DNA of 64,000 nt from Mucilaginibacter rubeus (GCF_003286415.2 NZ_CP043450.1:3720001-3784000), one strand, 5' to 3'; positions 52,768 through 61,556 are shown, counted from the first letter of the stretch. The notes: generated from the letters alone by a model not told the origin. Program-made: numbers and translations.

Positions 52768-54846
52768 ATGCGAAAAATTTCTAATTGGTTAATGATAGCT
52801 GTACAGTTGTCCGGCTTGCTTTGCGTTTGGCAGCCGGCAATTGTTTCAGCATCAACCAAAATCATTAAGGCTCAGCCAACTCAGCAGGGCGATATTTCCT
52901 TTTCTTACAGTCCTGCAGGCACTGTCCGTTACAATCAAAAGTCGGGCACTTTTTCTGTCACCGAAAATGGCAAGGCTATACTTAGCAATTGTTATAGTAA
53001 AGCCGGCATCGATGGCAAATTCTTTACCTCAAAAGATTATAAACAAATTGTTTATAGCCAGGCACAGGTAGCAGACGGCTTTGGTAAAGGCCTTAAACAT
53101 ACTTTTACCTTAACCGGCAATAATTTACCAAACATGTTGCAGGTGTTTTATACCTACCCATCGCACAAAGGTTACTTTTTTGTTGAGCTTTATGTTGAAG
53201 GTAAAAACCTTAAAACAAATTATATGGAGCCAATTGCCGGTAATATGGCGGCAATTATAGGTGATACCCGTTCGTTATTTGTACCATTTGATAACGATAC
53301 CTTCATCAGCTATAATTCAAAAGCATTTAAAGCCCCGGTTAGCAATACCAGTGCCGAGGTAGGTACTGTTTTTGACAACAACAGCCGCAAAGGTTTGGTA
53401 TTTGGATCGGTTGAGCACGAAACCTGGAAAACAGGTGTGCGCACCATCGCCAAAAAAGACAGCGCTAATACGTTTGAAGTATGGGGCGGTTATACTGAAG
53501 AAGCTGTAAACCGCGATAAAATAGCCCATGGCTTTATCAGTGGCAATAGGGTTAAATCGCCTAAAGTATTTGTAGGCTGGTTTACCGACTGGCGCAACGG
53601 TATGGAAGAGTTTGGTAAAGCCAACCGCGTTGCCGAGCCCCCTTACATTTTTAACTGGACCAAGCCTACTCCTGTTGGCTGGAACAGTTGGGGCGTTATG
53701 CAGGAAAAGCTGAATTACGACAAAGCTATTAAAGTAGCCAACTTTTTTGCCGACAGCATTCCGGCTTTCCGCAACGGTAATACCGCGTTTATCGATCTCG
53801 ATTCGTTTTGGGATAACATGATCAGCGGTGGTTGGGAAGGTGATTTCAGCAAGCTGAAATCTTTTGCTGACTACTGTAAATCAAAAGGCTTGCAGCCCGG
53901 CGTATATTGGGCCCCATTTACCGATTGGGGATGGCAAGGCGGCCCCAACCGTAAAGTTTTAGGCAGCAACTATACGTATGGCGAAACGTGGACAAAAGTT
54001 GGCGATGGCTATCACGATATTGACGGTGCCCGTGCTACAGACCCAACCCATCCCGGCACTTTGCAGCATATTGATTATGTAATTGGCAAGTTAAAAGCCT
54101 GTGGTTTTAAAATGATCAAGATAGATTTTCTGGGACACGGCGCTGCGGAGTCAACTCATTTTTATGATCCGAAAATTACTACTGGCATGCAGGCTTATAA
54201 AAAAGGCATGGAACACTTAATCGATCAATTGGGCAACCAGATGCTGGTTTACGCAGCCATCTCCCCCAGCCTTGCAACTGGTCGTTACGCGCACATGCGG
54301 CGCATTGCATGCGATGCCTTTAAAACCATAAAAGACACCCGCTATACGCTCAACAGCGTAAATTACGGCTGGTGGCAAACCTACCTGTATAACTATGTTG
54401 ATGCCGACCACGTGGTGCTTTCAACCGAAAGCGAGGGTGCTAACCGGGCAAGGATGCTCTCGGCGGTGGTTACCGGTACATTTATAACCGGCGATGATTT
54501 CTCTGCCCACGGTCAATGGTCGGACAGGGCAAAAGCCATGTACCAAAACCCCGAAATTTTAAAGGTGGTGCAAAACGGAAAAGCTTTCAGACCGGTTGAG
54601 GGTAATACAGAAACCGGAACTACCGAGCAGTTTGCACTAAAAATTGGCAACAGCTTTTACCTGGCCTTGTTTAATTATGGCGATGCAGATAAAACTTATA
54701 CTATCGATGCGAAGAGGATAGGTCTCGAAGCCGATAAGGCAAAAAATGGCAAAGCATTGTTACAAAGTGTTAGTATAAGTGACGTGAAGGGCGTTTTAGT
54801 AAAAGCGGGCGATGCCGAACTAATTAAATTTGATTTGAGCAAATAA
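52768..54846 (+). CDS. Secreted clan GH-D (GH36/GH27-like) glycosidase, alpha-galactosidase-like
   Basis: This 692-residue protein has a signal peptide (ending IVSAS). The first ~285 residues form a beta-sandwich (supersandwich) domain. The TIM barrel follows: PTPVGWNSWGVMQEKLNYD, AFIDLDSFWDNM, LQPGVYWAPFTDWGWQGG, GFKMIKIDFLGHG with D453 as likely nucleophile, and TGTFITGDDFSAHG with D576/D577 as candidate acid/base. The last ~80 residues form a small beta domain (YLALFNYGDADKTYTI). The order of motifs is that of alpha-galactosidase-type retaining enzymes. Substrate is uncertain. It is transcribed alone between two terminators. Confidence 0.82.
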   Translation: MRKISNWLMIAVQLSGLLCVWQPAIVSASTKIIKAQPTQQGDISFSYSPAGTVRYNQKSGTFSVTENGKAILSNCYSKAGIDGKFFTSKDYKQIVYSQAQVADGFGKGLKHTFTLTGNNLPNMLQVFYTYPSHKGYFFVELYVEGKNLKTNYMEPIAGNMAAIIGDTRSLFVPFDNDTFISYNSKAFKAPVSNTSAEVGTVFDNNSRKGLVFGSVEHETWKTGVRTIAKKDSANTFEVWGGYTEEAVNRDKIAHGFISGNRVKSPKVFVGWFTDWRNGMEEFGKANRVAEPPYIFNWTKPTPVGWNSWGVMQEKLNYDKAIKVANFFADSIPAFRNGNTAFIDLDSFWDNMISGGWEGDFSKLKSFADYCKSKGLQPGVYWAPFTDWGWQGGPNRKVLGSNYTYGETWTKVGDGYHDIDGARATDPTHPGTLQHIDYVIGKLKACGFKMIKIDFLGHGAAESTHFYDPKITTGMQAYKKGMEHLIDQLGNQMLVYAAISPSLATGRYAHMRRIACDAFKTIKDTRYTLNSVNYGWWQTYLYNYVDADHVVLSTESEGANRARMLSAVVTGTFITGDDFSAHGQWSDRAKAMYQNPEILKVVQNGKAFRPVEGNTETGTTEQFALKIGNSFYLALFNYGDADKTYTIDAKRIGLEADKAKNGKALLQSVSISDVKGVLVKAGDAELIKFDLSK

Positions 54847-54853
54847 ACGCTGC

Positions 54854-54898
54854 AAAGGCGCCGGCAAAAGATTCCCCTTAAATCGCCGGACGCCTTTT
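54854..54898 (+). terminator. Intrinsic terminator after the galactosidase-like gene
   Basis: The stem AAAGGCGCCGGC / GCCGGaCGCCTTT has one bulged base and a ~19-nt loop, followed by a short T-run. It lies between convergent genes. Confidence 0.65.
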
Positions 54899-54923
54899 GA
54901 GGGGATGAAACCCTGTATCGTTT

Positions 54924-55100
54924 TTAACCGTTTAGTTTAACCGATTTTGTCCGTTTGCATGCAAGCGGGCATTTTGATTTTTTAGCATTCATACAGCACT
55001 TGTTTTTACTGTGTTTTATGCTTGCCAGGTTGCTTTTTTCTACCTGAAGCGAAGAAAAAAACAATCCGCCGGTAACGGCCAGTATCGTAAAAAATTTCAT
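54924..55100 (-). CDS. Small secreted Cys/Lys-rich peptide of unknown function
   Basis: A 58-residue protein starts MKFFTILAVTGGLFFSSLQV, a plausible signal or membrane-anchor sequence. The frame extends upstream to 55223 but the added part has no coding look, so I prefer this start. The rest is basic and has four Cys (C35, C36, C44, C48 in NKCCMNAKKSKCPLACKRTK). That could bind metal or form disulfides. It is short and without family evidence; it may also be a non-functional ORF. Confidence 0.45.
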   Translation of the reverse strand: MKFFTILAVTGGLFFSSLQVEKSNLASIKHSKNKCCMNAKKSKCPLACKRTKSVKLNG

Positions 55101-55207
55101 AGTAGTAGGTTTTAACTTAAAAGACGAAGTTTTTTGGCAAACGTTACAGCCAATTAGCAAATGTTGATTTTCGCATATTTTACTAACAAGGATAAGCCTC
55201 AAAGACA

Positions 55208-55289
55208 CGTCATTGCGAGGCACGAAGCAATCCCCAATTTGCAGGTCCGCCCTGTATAGTTTGGGATTGCTTCGTGCCTCGCAATGACG
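55208..55289. repeat. Long perfect-type inverted repeat
   Basis: CGTCATTGCGAGGCACGAAG and the following ~10 bases are matched in reverse complement by the right arm ending at 55289, with one extra C in the left arm. The ~22-bp centre is unpaired. 'CGTCATTGCGAGG..CGAAGCAATC' palindromes are common dispersed repeats in Bacteroidota. Apart from the terminator at 55320-55352, the spacer 55101-55473 holds nothing else I recognise. Confidence 0.9.
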
Positions 55290-55319
55290 AAATAGAGAGA
55301 TATTAGGCCCCTAAAAAGC

Positions 55320-55352
55320 AAAAAGTCAGTGACCTCGCGTTACTGACTTTTT
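55320..55352 (-). terminator. Intrinsic terminator of the AraC/VOC operon
   Basis: AAAAAGTCAGT and ACTGACTTTTT pair over 11 bp around an 11-nt loop, giving T-runs on both strands. It is placed downstream of the minus-strand araC gene. Confidence 0.85.
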
Positions 55353-55473
55353 CATTAACTATTAACTGACCAAATATCCTTAACAAAAAACTATCTGGTA
55401 CTACAAACATAGGGTGTTAAAGGCGGGCTACATGTGTGAAAAGCACCATCTTAACACTAAAAGAAAACTCTTA

Positions 55474-56340
55474 TTATGCTGATTGTCTGTACTTTAAAGG
55501 CGTAATCTTATAATGCGTACGAAACAACCTGATAAACGAACTTGGGCATTCAAAACCTACCATACCAACTACCTCATTTACAGGATAACGCGTATCCTTC
55601 AGTAGCATTAATGACCGTTTTAAACGCAGCTGTATTAAAAACTGATGAGGTGTTAAGCCAAATGCCTGCTTAAATGTGCGCAGCAAATGGTTAACCGAAA
55701 GGCAGGCATGTTCGGCCAAATCCTCAAGGCTAATATTCTGATTATAATTGCTGTACAAGAATTCTTTGGCCAGGTTAAGGCGGCGCAGGATCTCCACCCT
55801 GGTGCCCTGGTTTAAGAAATCAAGCTTTTCGGCTTTTTTGCAGATCTCATCATTATAAATATGAAAATAGTTGATGAGCGTATGGTGCAGGTATTCGTTA
55901 ATCAGCATTTCATCCTGCATGCCATCGTCAAGGTGTTGTTTCAGGTGGAACACATTGTATTTAATGTCACCGGCAAATGGGTAAATAGTTTCATTAAACT
56001 CGGGTTGTGCTTTTCCGTTTCCGTTGCCTTTATCTAATAAGCTGTCATGATCAAAAGTCCAGCAATCTTTAAAATCCTGCAAAAACTGCTGATCAAAATT
56101 GATGGCGAAGGATTGTACCTGCTGATCCAGATCGGTATCGGTTGAATATTGAGTGCCCCTGTTCAGGATCAAAAATGAATCGGGGTATATGGATAAATGC
56201 CTGCGGCCAATATCATAACGTTCACTACCGCTTAAAACAAAGCGAAGGCTTAAATCTGAAGTATACTGCGGCCCCTGTCTCTGACCGCCGGTGCGGCTTA
56301 CAATCTTATTGTTGTTGCGTAATACTTTTGAATAGTCCAT
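55474..56340 (-). CDS. AraC family transcriptional regulator
   Basis: This 288-residue protein has an N-terminal sensing region with cupin-like strands (YTSDLSLRFVLSGSERYDIG, SFLILNRGTQYST) and a C-terminal AraC DNA-binding domain (about 190-288, ISLEDLAEHACLSVNHLLRT, GLTPHQFLIQLRLKRSL, VNEVVGMVGFECPSSFIRLF, FRTHYKITPLKYRQS). It lies 12 bp downstream of the VOC gene, in the same operon. It borders the fucose/glycan locus on the far side, but whether it regulates that locus or the VOC gene cannot be told. Confidence 0.9.
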   Translation of the reverse strand: MDYSKVLRNNNKIVSRTGGQRQGPQYTSDLSLRFVLSGSERYDIGRRHLSIYPDSFLILNRGTQYSTDTDLDQQVQSFAINFDQQFLQDFKDCWTFDHDSLLDKGNGNGKAQPEFNETIYPFAGDIKYNVFHLKQHLDDGMQDEMLINEYLHHTLINYFHIYNDEICKKAEKLDFLNQGTRVEILRRLNLAKEFLYSNYNQNISLEDLAEHACLSVNHLLRTFKQAFGLTPHQFLIQLRLKRSLMLLKDTRYPVNEVVGMVGFECPSSFIRLFRTHYKITPLKYRQSA

Positions 56341-56352
56341 TGTGATATGATT

Positions 56353-56718
56353 TTATTGTTCGTTATAATTTCTTTCTTCCAGTAACATAAACTTGTTGCC
56401 CGCCGGATCTAAAAACTCGGCTGCCAAACCTGCCGGCAAATAAGCTGGCGATTTGCAGAAAAACACTCCTGCCGTGCGTAGCGCGTGATAATCGTTTAAA
56501 CAGTCGGCTGTGTTAATGATGATGTTACTCTTATCACTGTTGCTATCGTTATTAGTTACAAGCAACGCCACATTTAATTTATCCGATCGGATCACCGTGC
56601 TCTCTCTTCCCTCGTAAAATGTCATTGTACCTGTTATTCTGAAACCTAATTTTTGAGTATAAAAGTTTATTTGTTCCTCAAAATCGGCTGTGTACACAGG
56701 TATATATTTCAATTTCAT
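56353..56718 (-). CDS. VOC (glyoxalase/bleomycin resistance) family protein
   Basis: This 121-residue protein is a single-domain VOC protein: KLKYIPVYTADFEEQINFYT, KLGFRITGTMTFYEG, then ADCLNDYHALRTAGVFFCKSP and AAEFLDPAGNKFMLLE. The usual first metal His is replaced (IPVYTADFE), while the final Glu region is present, so metal binding is uncertain. Typical roles are isomerase or antibiotic binding. It leads the short operon with the AraC regulator. Confidence 0.87.
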   Translation of the reverse strand: MKLKYIPVYTADFEEQINFYTQKLGFRITGTMTFYEGRESTVIRSDKLNVALLVTNNDSNSDKSNIIINTADCLNDYHALRTAGVFFCKSPAYLPAGLAAEFLDPAGNKFMLLEERNYNEQ

Positions 56719-56928
56719 TTACAGTAGTTTTAACAGAAACCAGATTTAATAATGGAAATCAACCTGTTGGCCAAGGGGCAGCATACAAGATGATTTTTTG
56801 AAGCGGGTTTACAGTAGCCGGTCAGTTAAAACTACTTAACATATCAAAGGTACTTTACCGGCAGGGGGATAGTATCCCCCTATTTGGGGGATTTATGAAT
56901 TAGTGGAATTTGGAGTATTGGCCTTAAA

Positions 56929-57000
56929 GCGATCCGTGAGGACACGGATCGGGGAATAAGATAGTGGGCTCACCCCCGCATCCGTGTCCCCACGGACGCC
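56929..57000. repeat. Inverted repeat in the spacer downstream of the CVNH gene
   Basis: The left block GCGATCCGTGAGGACACGGA and the right block TCCGTGTCCCCACGGACGCC are imperfect reverse complements; each also has its own small dyad. The sequence between is unpaired. The spacer 56719-57133 otherwise holds the two hairpins listed next and no ORF. Confidence 0.75.
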
Positions 57001-57049
57001 ACACTGTCTGAAGTCTCTTACGTCGAACAGCAAAAAACATATCACTTTG

Positions 57050-57117
57050 AGCAAAAAAGATAATGCCTATAGCATTTAACTACAGGCATTATACATTCGC
57101 GGTCAGCGACAGCGAAT
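57050..57117 (-). terminator. Double hairpin terminator of the CVNH gene
   Basis: On the minus strand, after the stop at 57134, there are two hairpins: ATTCGC/GCGAAT (57117-57095) and a 12-bp stem TAATGCCTGTAG/CTATAGGCATTA (57092-57060) with one mismatch. They are followed by CTTTTTTGC. The second fits an intrinsic terminator. Confidence 0.75.
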
Positions 57118-57133
57118 ATTTGTGGAGCAGGTT

Positions 57134-57496
57134 TTAGTCTACTGTTAAAACACCATCAATATTTGACAGGGTTTTACCTGTTGATAAATGAGTGATGTCT
57201 AAAGTAGAATATTGCCAGCTTTGGTCTCTTTTTTGGCATAGTGCCGATAAGATCACCACTTCGCCGGTTGAAGTAATGGTATAGCTGCCGCCTGGTACAT
57301 AACCGCTTGCTGATGCGCTACCTGGTTGGTTTACCAAATAACCATCTAAGTTTTCAACGTTAGCTTGTGAAAGCGCGGTCAAATCTAACTCGGCAGGGAT
57401 GGTAGATTGGTTTCTTTTTCTTGATTGGCAAAACAAAGTGCTTTTGATGTTTTTTGAGGTTTTGGCATAGCTGCCGCCTGGGATAAATGTTGACAT
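57134..57496 (-). CDS. Cyanovirin-N homology (CVNH) lectin-like protein
   Basis: From the ATG at 57496 the protein is 120 residues (MSTFIPGGSYAKTSKNIKST). The longer upstream frame lacks family support. It has two tandem CVNH repeats: about 7-60 (GSYAKTSKNI, LFCQ, ELDLTAL, VENLDGYLV) and about 68-120 (GSYTITSTGE, LSALCQK, QYSTLDITHL, LSNIDGVLTV). In classical CVNH each repeat has a disulfide between the Cys of 'TC.N' and that of 'L.A.C'. Here the first Cys is Ser in both repeats and the second is kept. There is no signal peptide. It should fold as a mannose-type glycan-binding domain, probably in the cytoplasm. Confidence 0.82.
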   Translation of the reverse strand: MSTFIPGGSYAKTSKNIKSTLFCQSRKRNQSTIPAELDLTALSQANVENLDGYLVNQPGSASASGYVPGGSYTITSTGEVVILSALCQKRDQSWQYSTLDITHLSTGKTLSNIDGVLTVD

Positions 57497-57724
57497 GATA
57501 GTGTATTTTTTTAGGTTTTCTCGGCTTTTGAAGGATGTCTGAGTTTTCCTGTCTGTCCTGAAAGTTAAGCTGCTTAAACCGGTAGTTCCGAACTGACAAT
57601 ACAAATTTGCAACGAAACATGCCCCGGTTTAAAGAGTATAAATACTCAGATTTTATTATCCGTAGTTTTACTTAGTTGAACGGGATTATTAGCCCTACGG
57701 TAGAAGTAATTAGGAAAATTCTCA
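57497..57724. other. Spacer upstream of the CVNH gene
   Basis: This is non-coding sequence between the CVNH start and the inverted repeat at 57725. It must hold the CVNH promoter. I see no exact consensus -7 box. Confidence 0.5.
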
Positions 57725-57843
57725 ATTCCCTCCCTCGGGAGGGGTGCGGTGGGATGCGTAGTTGCAGGGAGGGGTTTATGCAAGATTTAGACGAATAACC
57801 TTGTCAATGAAACCCCTCCCTACACCCTCCCAAGGGAGGGAAT
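57725..57843. repeat. Long inverted repeat (family A, second copy)
   Basis: The left arm starts ATTCCCTCCCTCGGGAGGG and the right arm ends CCCTCCCAAGGGAGGGAAT. A second block (AGGGAGGGGTTT / AAACCCCTCCCT) pairs inside, and the left arm has about 19 extra bases. This is the same arrangement as the element at 8826-8934, with different base composition in the arms. It lies downstream of the response regulator gene. Confidence 0.85.
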
Positions 57844-57900
57844 CGCACGAGCCAACGCATTGATTATAACGTCAGCAAGGCAAGCTCTACTCAAGCATAA

Positions 57901-58527
57901 CTATATCAATTTATTCTGCCTTGCCAGTTTAATGGCGTCTGCACGGGAGTTTACATCCAGCTTGAGGTAGATGTTTTTGATGTGGCTACGAACGGTTTCA
58001 AGGTCGATGAATAGTTCATTGGCAATCTGGCCGCGACTTTTGCCCTCTCCTATCAGTTCCAGAATTTGAGTTTCACGTTTAGACAATGGCGATTCCTGGT
58101 TTTTCTGGAACGAGCGGATCACCAATCGCGCGATATTGATACTCATGGGGCCACCGCCCTCCCGCACCTCCTTTATCGATTCGATGATTTTGGCCGATGG
58201 CGTATTTTTAGTAAGATAGCCGGAAGCACCTGCAGCCAGCGCATTAAAGATCTGCTTTTCTGATTCATAAACCGTAAGGATCAGGATATAGCAATTGGGC
58301 AGCAGTTTTTTTAATTTGGGGATAGCATCTATGCCGTTAACGCCTGGAAGTTCTATATCCAGCAATATTACATCCGGCTTATCAGTCGCAATTTTTTTTG
58401 ATGCCTCATCATACGAGCAATAGGTACTAATCACATCATAACCTTCGGTAGCACCAATTAAAAAGGCATAACCATCGCGCAGTGTTTCATCATCCTCAAT
58501 TATACTTACCTTAATGTTACGCGCCAT
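57901..58527 (-). CDS. LuxR/NarL-type response regulator
   Basis: This 208-residue protein has a receiver domain (1-120) with acidic pocket IIEDDE and phospho-acceptor D57 in ILLDIELPG, and Lys in GYLTKNTP. The C-terminal LuxR/GerE HTH is at about 145-208 (LSKRETQILELIGEGKSRGQ, TVRSHIKNIYLKLDVNSRAD). Its start lies 2 bp after the stop of the sensor kinase gene, so they form one operon and a cognate pair. It is likely a cytoplasmic transcription factor; no target is evident. Confidence 0.94.
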   Translation of the reverse strand: MARNIKVSIIEDDETLRDGYAFLIGATEGYDVISTYCSYDEASKKIATDKPDVILLDIELPGVNGIDAIPKLKKLLPNCYILILTVYESEKQIFNALAAGASGYLTKNTPSAKIIESIKEVREGGGPMSINIARLVIRSFQKNQESPLSKRETQILELIGEGKSRGQIANELFIDLETVRSHIKNIYLKLDVNSRADAIKLARQNKLI

Positions 58528-58529
58528 GC

Positions 58530-61490
58530 CTAATTATTTAACTGGTTTTTACTAAACTTTAATGTTACTGATGTGCCCTTCCCCGCTTCCGAATTAATGA
58601 GCAGCGACGCGTTAATCCGTTTTGCACGGGCATTAATATTATTAATCCCCCTACCGCGATGGGCCGCACCGCTGTCAAAGCCTTTACCATCATCGGTAAC
58701 ACGCAGTGCTATCGCGTTTTTATCGCTCTGATCAAGCTCAAAAGTCACAAGCCCGGCATCCGCATGTTTAAGGATATTATTTAACAGCTCCTTAAATATC
58801 ATAGTGATGTTACGGCTATACTCCATGGGCAATTTTATCAGCTGGATATCCTCATCAACAGCGGCAAATTCAAAATCAACAGGTACATCATGAAAAACCT
58901 CTATCCCTATCTCGCGGATATGGTTGAGAGTTTCGTAAAGATTATCGCTTTTAGGGTCAAGCGCCCACAGGATATCCTTGGTACCGTTGTATAGTGATGC
59001 CGCGTTCTGTTTGATCTGATCAACAATTCCACGCTGATCTGCCTGCCCTTTATCAATCTTGGCATTCAGTATCTCTGATAAGACGGTGATACGGGTCAAT
59101 TTGTTACCCAAATCGTCATGAAAATCTTCGGCCGTTTGCTGGCGGATTTTGAGCTTCTCTTCCCGCTTCATTGCCTCAATTGCCTTTTCGCGTTTTATTT
59201 TACGCTGATGTACCAAATTTTGCACCCCGAAACCGAGCAGCACCAACAGTACAATAGCCAGCAACCTGAAGTAAAATGTTTGATAAAACGGAGGAATGAT
59301 CACAAAACTGAAACTGGCCATCTTGGGCGAAACCTGTCCGTCCGGACTTATTGCCTTTACTCTAAAAGTATATTTCCCCGGTGGCAGCGACGGGTAATTA
59401 ACCACATTATTACGCATTGGCGAGCTGAAAGCGCTATCCAGCCCAACCAGTTTATATTGGTAAGATACCGCGTCGGGATTTTTGAGGTATACGCCAAGAA
59501 ACGATATCGATAAGTGATTTTGGTTATGCTGAAGTTCGGCCCAGTCATCCAGATCAATTGAGGAACGTTTTTCGCCATCCTCCTTCATAAGCTGTACCGA
59601 TTTGATAAACACATGCGGCGGCGGCGATGGTACCATTTTAGTCATGGTATTATACACCATAACCGCTTTGGTTGTGCTTATCCAAATTTCATGCCCACGG
59701 TGCATAATGGCGTTTTGATTAGCCTCAACCACGGGCTCTTTCGAGCCTATGTTATCAATTACCCAAAAAGTTTTCTTCTCGGGGTCGTATTGCATGCGGT
59801 TAATTCCACGTCCGGTTCCCATCCAGAGCCTGCCACGTTCGTCGGCTGCCAAACTGTAAATACTATTGGCTTTTAGTCCGTCGCCAACGTTGTAAATGTT
59901 AACGGCTCCGGTCGTCATATCCCAGGTATACAGACCGCTGTCATCTGTACCTACCAACAACAGATCGCGATACCGGATCATACTATAAACTGCCGTATTG
60001 GGAAACGATTTAAGTTTAAAGCCGGGAACTATCTTTTTATTAACGGCAAGCATAACGCCATTTTGGGTACCTATCAAAACAGAATCGCCCCCAAGGCCAA
60101 GCATAGAAGCCGAATATGACGGAATTCCCTCCAGTTGCTTCATTTCACCGTTTTGATAATAGAAACAGCCCATAGAAGTTGCAAGCCATAGTGTGCCACT
60201 TTCATCAGCAGTAATAAAGTTATAGGCAAAACCCGAGCTGTTTTTTACCTGCTTAAAACCGCTTTTATCATATTGCCACAAACCTGTTGCCCCGGTGCCA
60301 ATCCAAACGGTACCGGTTTTATCCGTATACAAACTCTGCACGCCTTTTAAATATGGCGAACCACCAGGCACGGATACTTCGCTCAGCTTTTTTCCATCAT
60401 ACCGCAAAATACCGGCTCCGTCAATACCCATTAAAACATTTTTGTTCCAGTCCTGGGTTACCGTCATAACAATTTTTGATTCGGGAATACCTTGTGTACG
60501 GTCAAAAATGGTGTACCGGTCGCCTTCGCAACGGTAAAGGCCATTGCCCAGACTACCCAGCCACAGGTTTTTATCGGCATCAAAATAAATATCAGGAACT
60601 GAGTTATCTGTAAGGCCGTTTGATGAGTTGTAATGGATCACATCACCATCCATGATACAGTAAGCGCCGTTATCAGTACCCAGCCAGATGTTGGCATCGG
60701 CATCCTGTTCAATACATAAAAGCTGCCCCTTGATTTTTTCGGTGACGTTTTTTATATCCAGCGGTTTAGCCACACCATCCCTGGCGCATAGCAGACCTGT
60801 CCGCGTTAAAAGGTAAATTTTGCTTTTGTCAAAACGGTCAAAAAATATCCTTTTAATAACTTGTTCGTCATAAACCGCAGGAACATCAATTACATGCTCC
60901 CATTTTTGCCCATTAAGGCGATAAATACCTTTTTTGTAAACAGCGGCATATAAAACACCCGCATTGTTAACGGCTAAGCTGGTAATGAAAAGTTCGGCAT
61001 CGTTGTTAATAGCCACGTGCTGCATCTTATCATTTTTAACCCTGAACAGCGTACCTGCGCATGTAACCCAGATGGTACCTTCGCCATCCTGGGTTATATT
61101 CCCAACGAAATAGCGTTTTAGTGCTATATCGGGTTTGTAACGGATAATTTTTCCTTTATAAAGCCTTGCAAGCCCGTTCATTGTACCAAACCAGGTACAG
61201 CCTCCCTTATCAGAAAAAACCGTTGCAACATAGTTATCCGGCAGGCCTGTTAAACGGGTATAGGCGGTAAAATCCTTACCATCAAAGCGGCAGGCCCCGC
61301 CAAAAGTACCAATCCACAGGCGGTGGTCGATATCCATCGACATTTTGTTGATCTGCGACTGGATTAAGCCATCCTCAATATCATAATGCGCAAAAATGTA
61401 TTTCTGTGCGTAGGCCCGGCCCGTAAACATCACCATACATACCAGGGAACACAAAAGCAGAAAAAAGGGGAAACGGAATAGCTTTTTCAA
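58530..61490 (-). CDS. Two-component sensor kinase with beta-propeller ligand domain
   Basis: This 986-residue protein has a signal/anchor (LFRFPFFLLLCSLVCMVMFT). The periplasmic part has repeated reg_prop propeller blades (e.g. DHRLWIGTFGG, DANIWLGTDNG, TGTVWIGTGATG, RGRLWMGTGRG) to about residue 640, then a Y_Y_Y domain (VSYQYKLVGLDSAFSSP, PSLPPGKYTFRVKAIS). A membrane helix follows (about 745-765, LLAIVLLVLLGFGVQ). The cytoplasmic part has a HisKA_3 domain with H791 in DFHDDLG and an ATPase domain (ELLNNILKHA, DDGKGFD, RGRGINNI). It pairs with the NarL-type regulator, not with an AraC output as in hybrid HTCS. Confidence 0.94.
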   Translation of the reverse strand: MKKLFRFPFFLLLCSLVCMVMFTGRAYAQKYIFAHYDIEDGLIQSQINKMSMDIDHRLWIGTFGGACRFDGKDFTAYTRLTGLPDNYVATVFSDKGGCTWFGTMNGLARLYKGKIIRYKPDIALKRYFVGNITQDGEGTIWVTCAGTLFRVKNDKMQHVAINNDAELFITSLAVNNAGVLYAAVYKKGIYRLNGQKWEHVIDVPAVYDEQVIKRIFFDRFDKSKIYLLTRTGLLCARDGVAKPLDIKNVTEKIKGQLLCIEQDADANIWLGTDNGAYCIMDGDVIHYNSSNGLTDNSVPDIYFDADKNLWLGSLGNGLYRCEGDRYTIFDRTQGIPESKIVMTVTQDWNKNVLMGIDGAGILRYDGKKLSEVSVPGGSPYLKGVQSLYTDKTGTVWIGTGATGLWQYDKSGFKQVKNSSGFAYNFITADESGTLWLATSMGCFYYQNGEMKQLEGIPSYSASMLGLGGDSVLIGTQNGVMLAVNKKIVPGFKLKSFPNTAVYSMIRYRDLLLVGTDDSGLYTWDMTTGAVNIYNVGDGLKANSIYSLAADERGRLWMGTGRGINRMQYDPEKKTFWVIDNIGSKEPVVEANQNAIMHRGHEIWISTTKAVMVYNTMTKMVPSPPPHVFIKSVQLMKEDGEKRSSIDLDDWAELQHNQNHLSISFLGVYLKNPDAVSYQYKLVGLDSAFSSPMRNNVVNYPSLPPGKYTFRVKAISPDGQVSPKMASFSFVIIPPFYQTFYFRLLAIVLLVLLGFGVQNLVHQRKIKREKAIEAMKREEKLKIRQQTAEDFHDDLGNKLTRITVLSEILNAKIDKGQADQRGIVDQIKQNAASLYNGTKDILWALDPKSDNLYETLNHIREIGIEVFHDVPVDFEFAAVDEDIQLIKLPMEYSRNITMIFKELLNNILKHADAGLVTFELDQSDKNAIALRVTDDGKGFDSGAAHRGRGINNINARAKRINASLLINSEAGKGTSVTLKFSKNQLNN

Positions 61491-61556
61491 TTAAAAACGT
61501 AATTTAAATTACCTGTATGGGGGTACAATTAAAAAGTTAAAATAAAGCTAATTAAA

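Noticed and set aside
57497..57604. N-terminal extension of the CVNH protein as a possible targeting region
   Set aside because: The added residues are basic and have no hydrophobic core; the CVNH repeats start at the downstream ATG.
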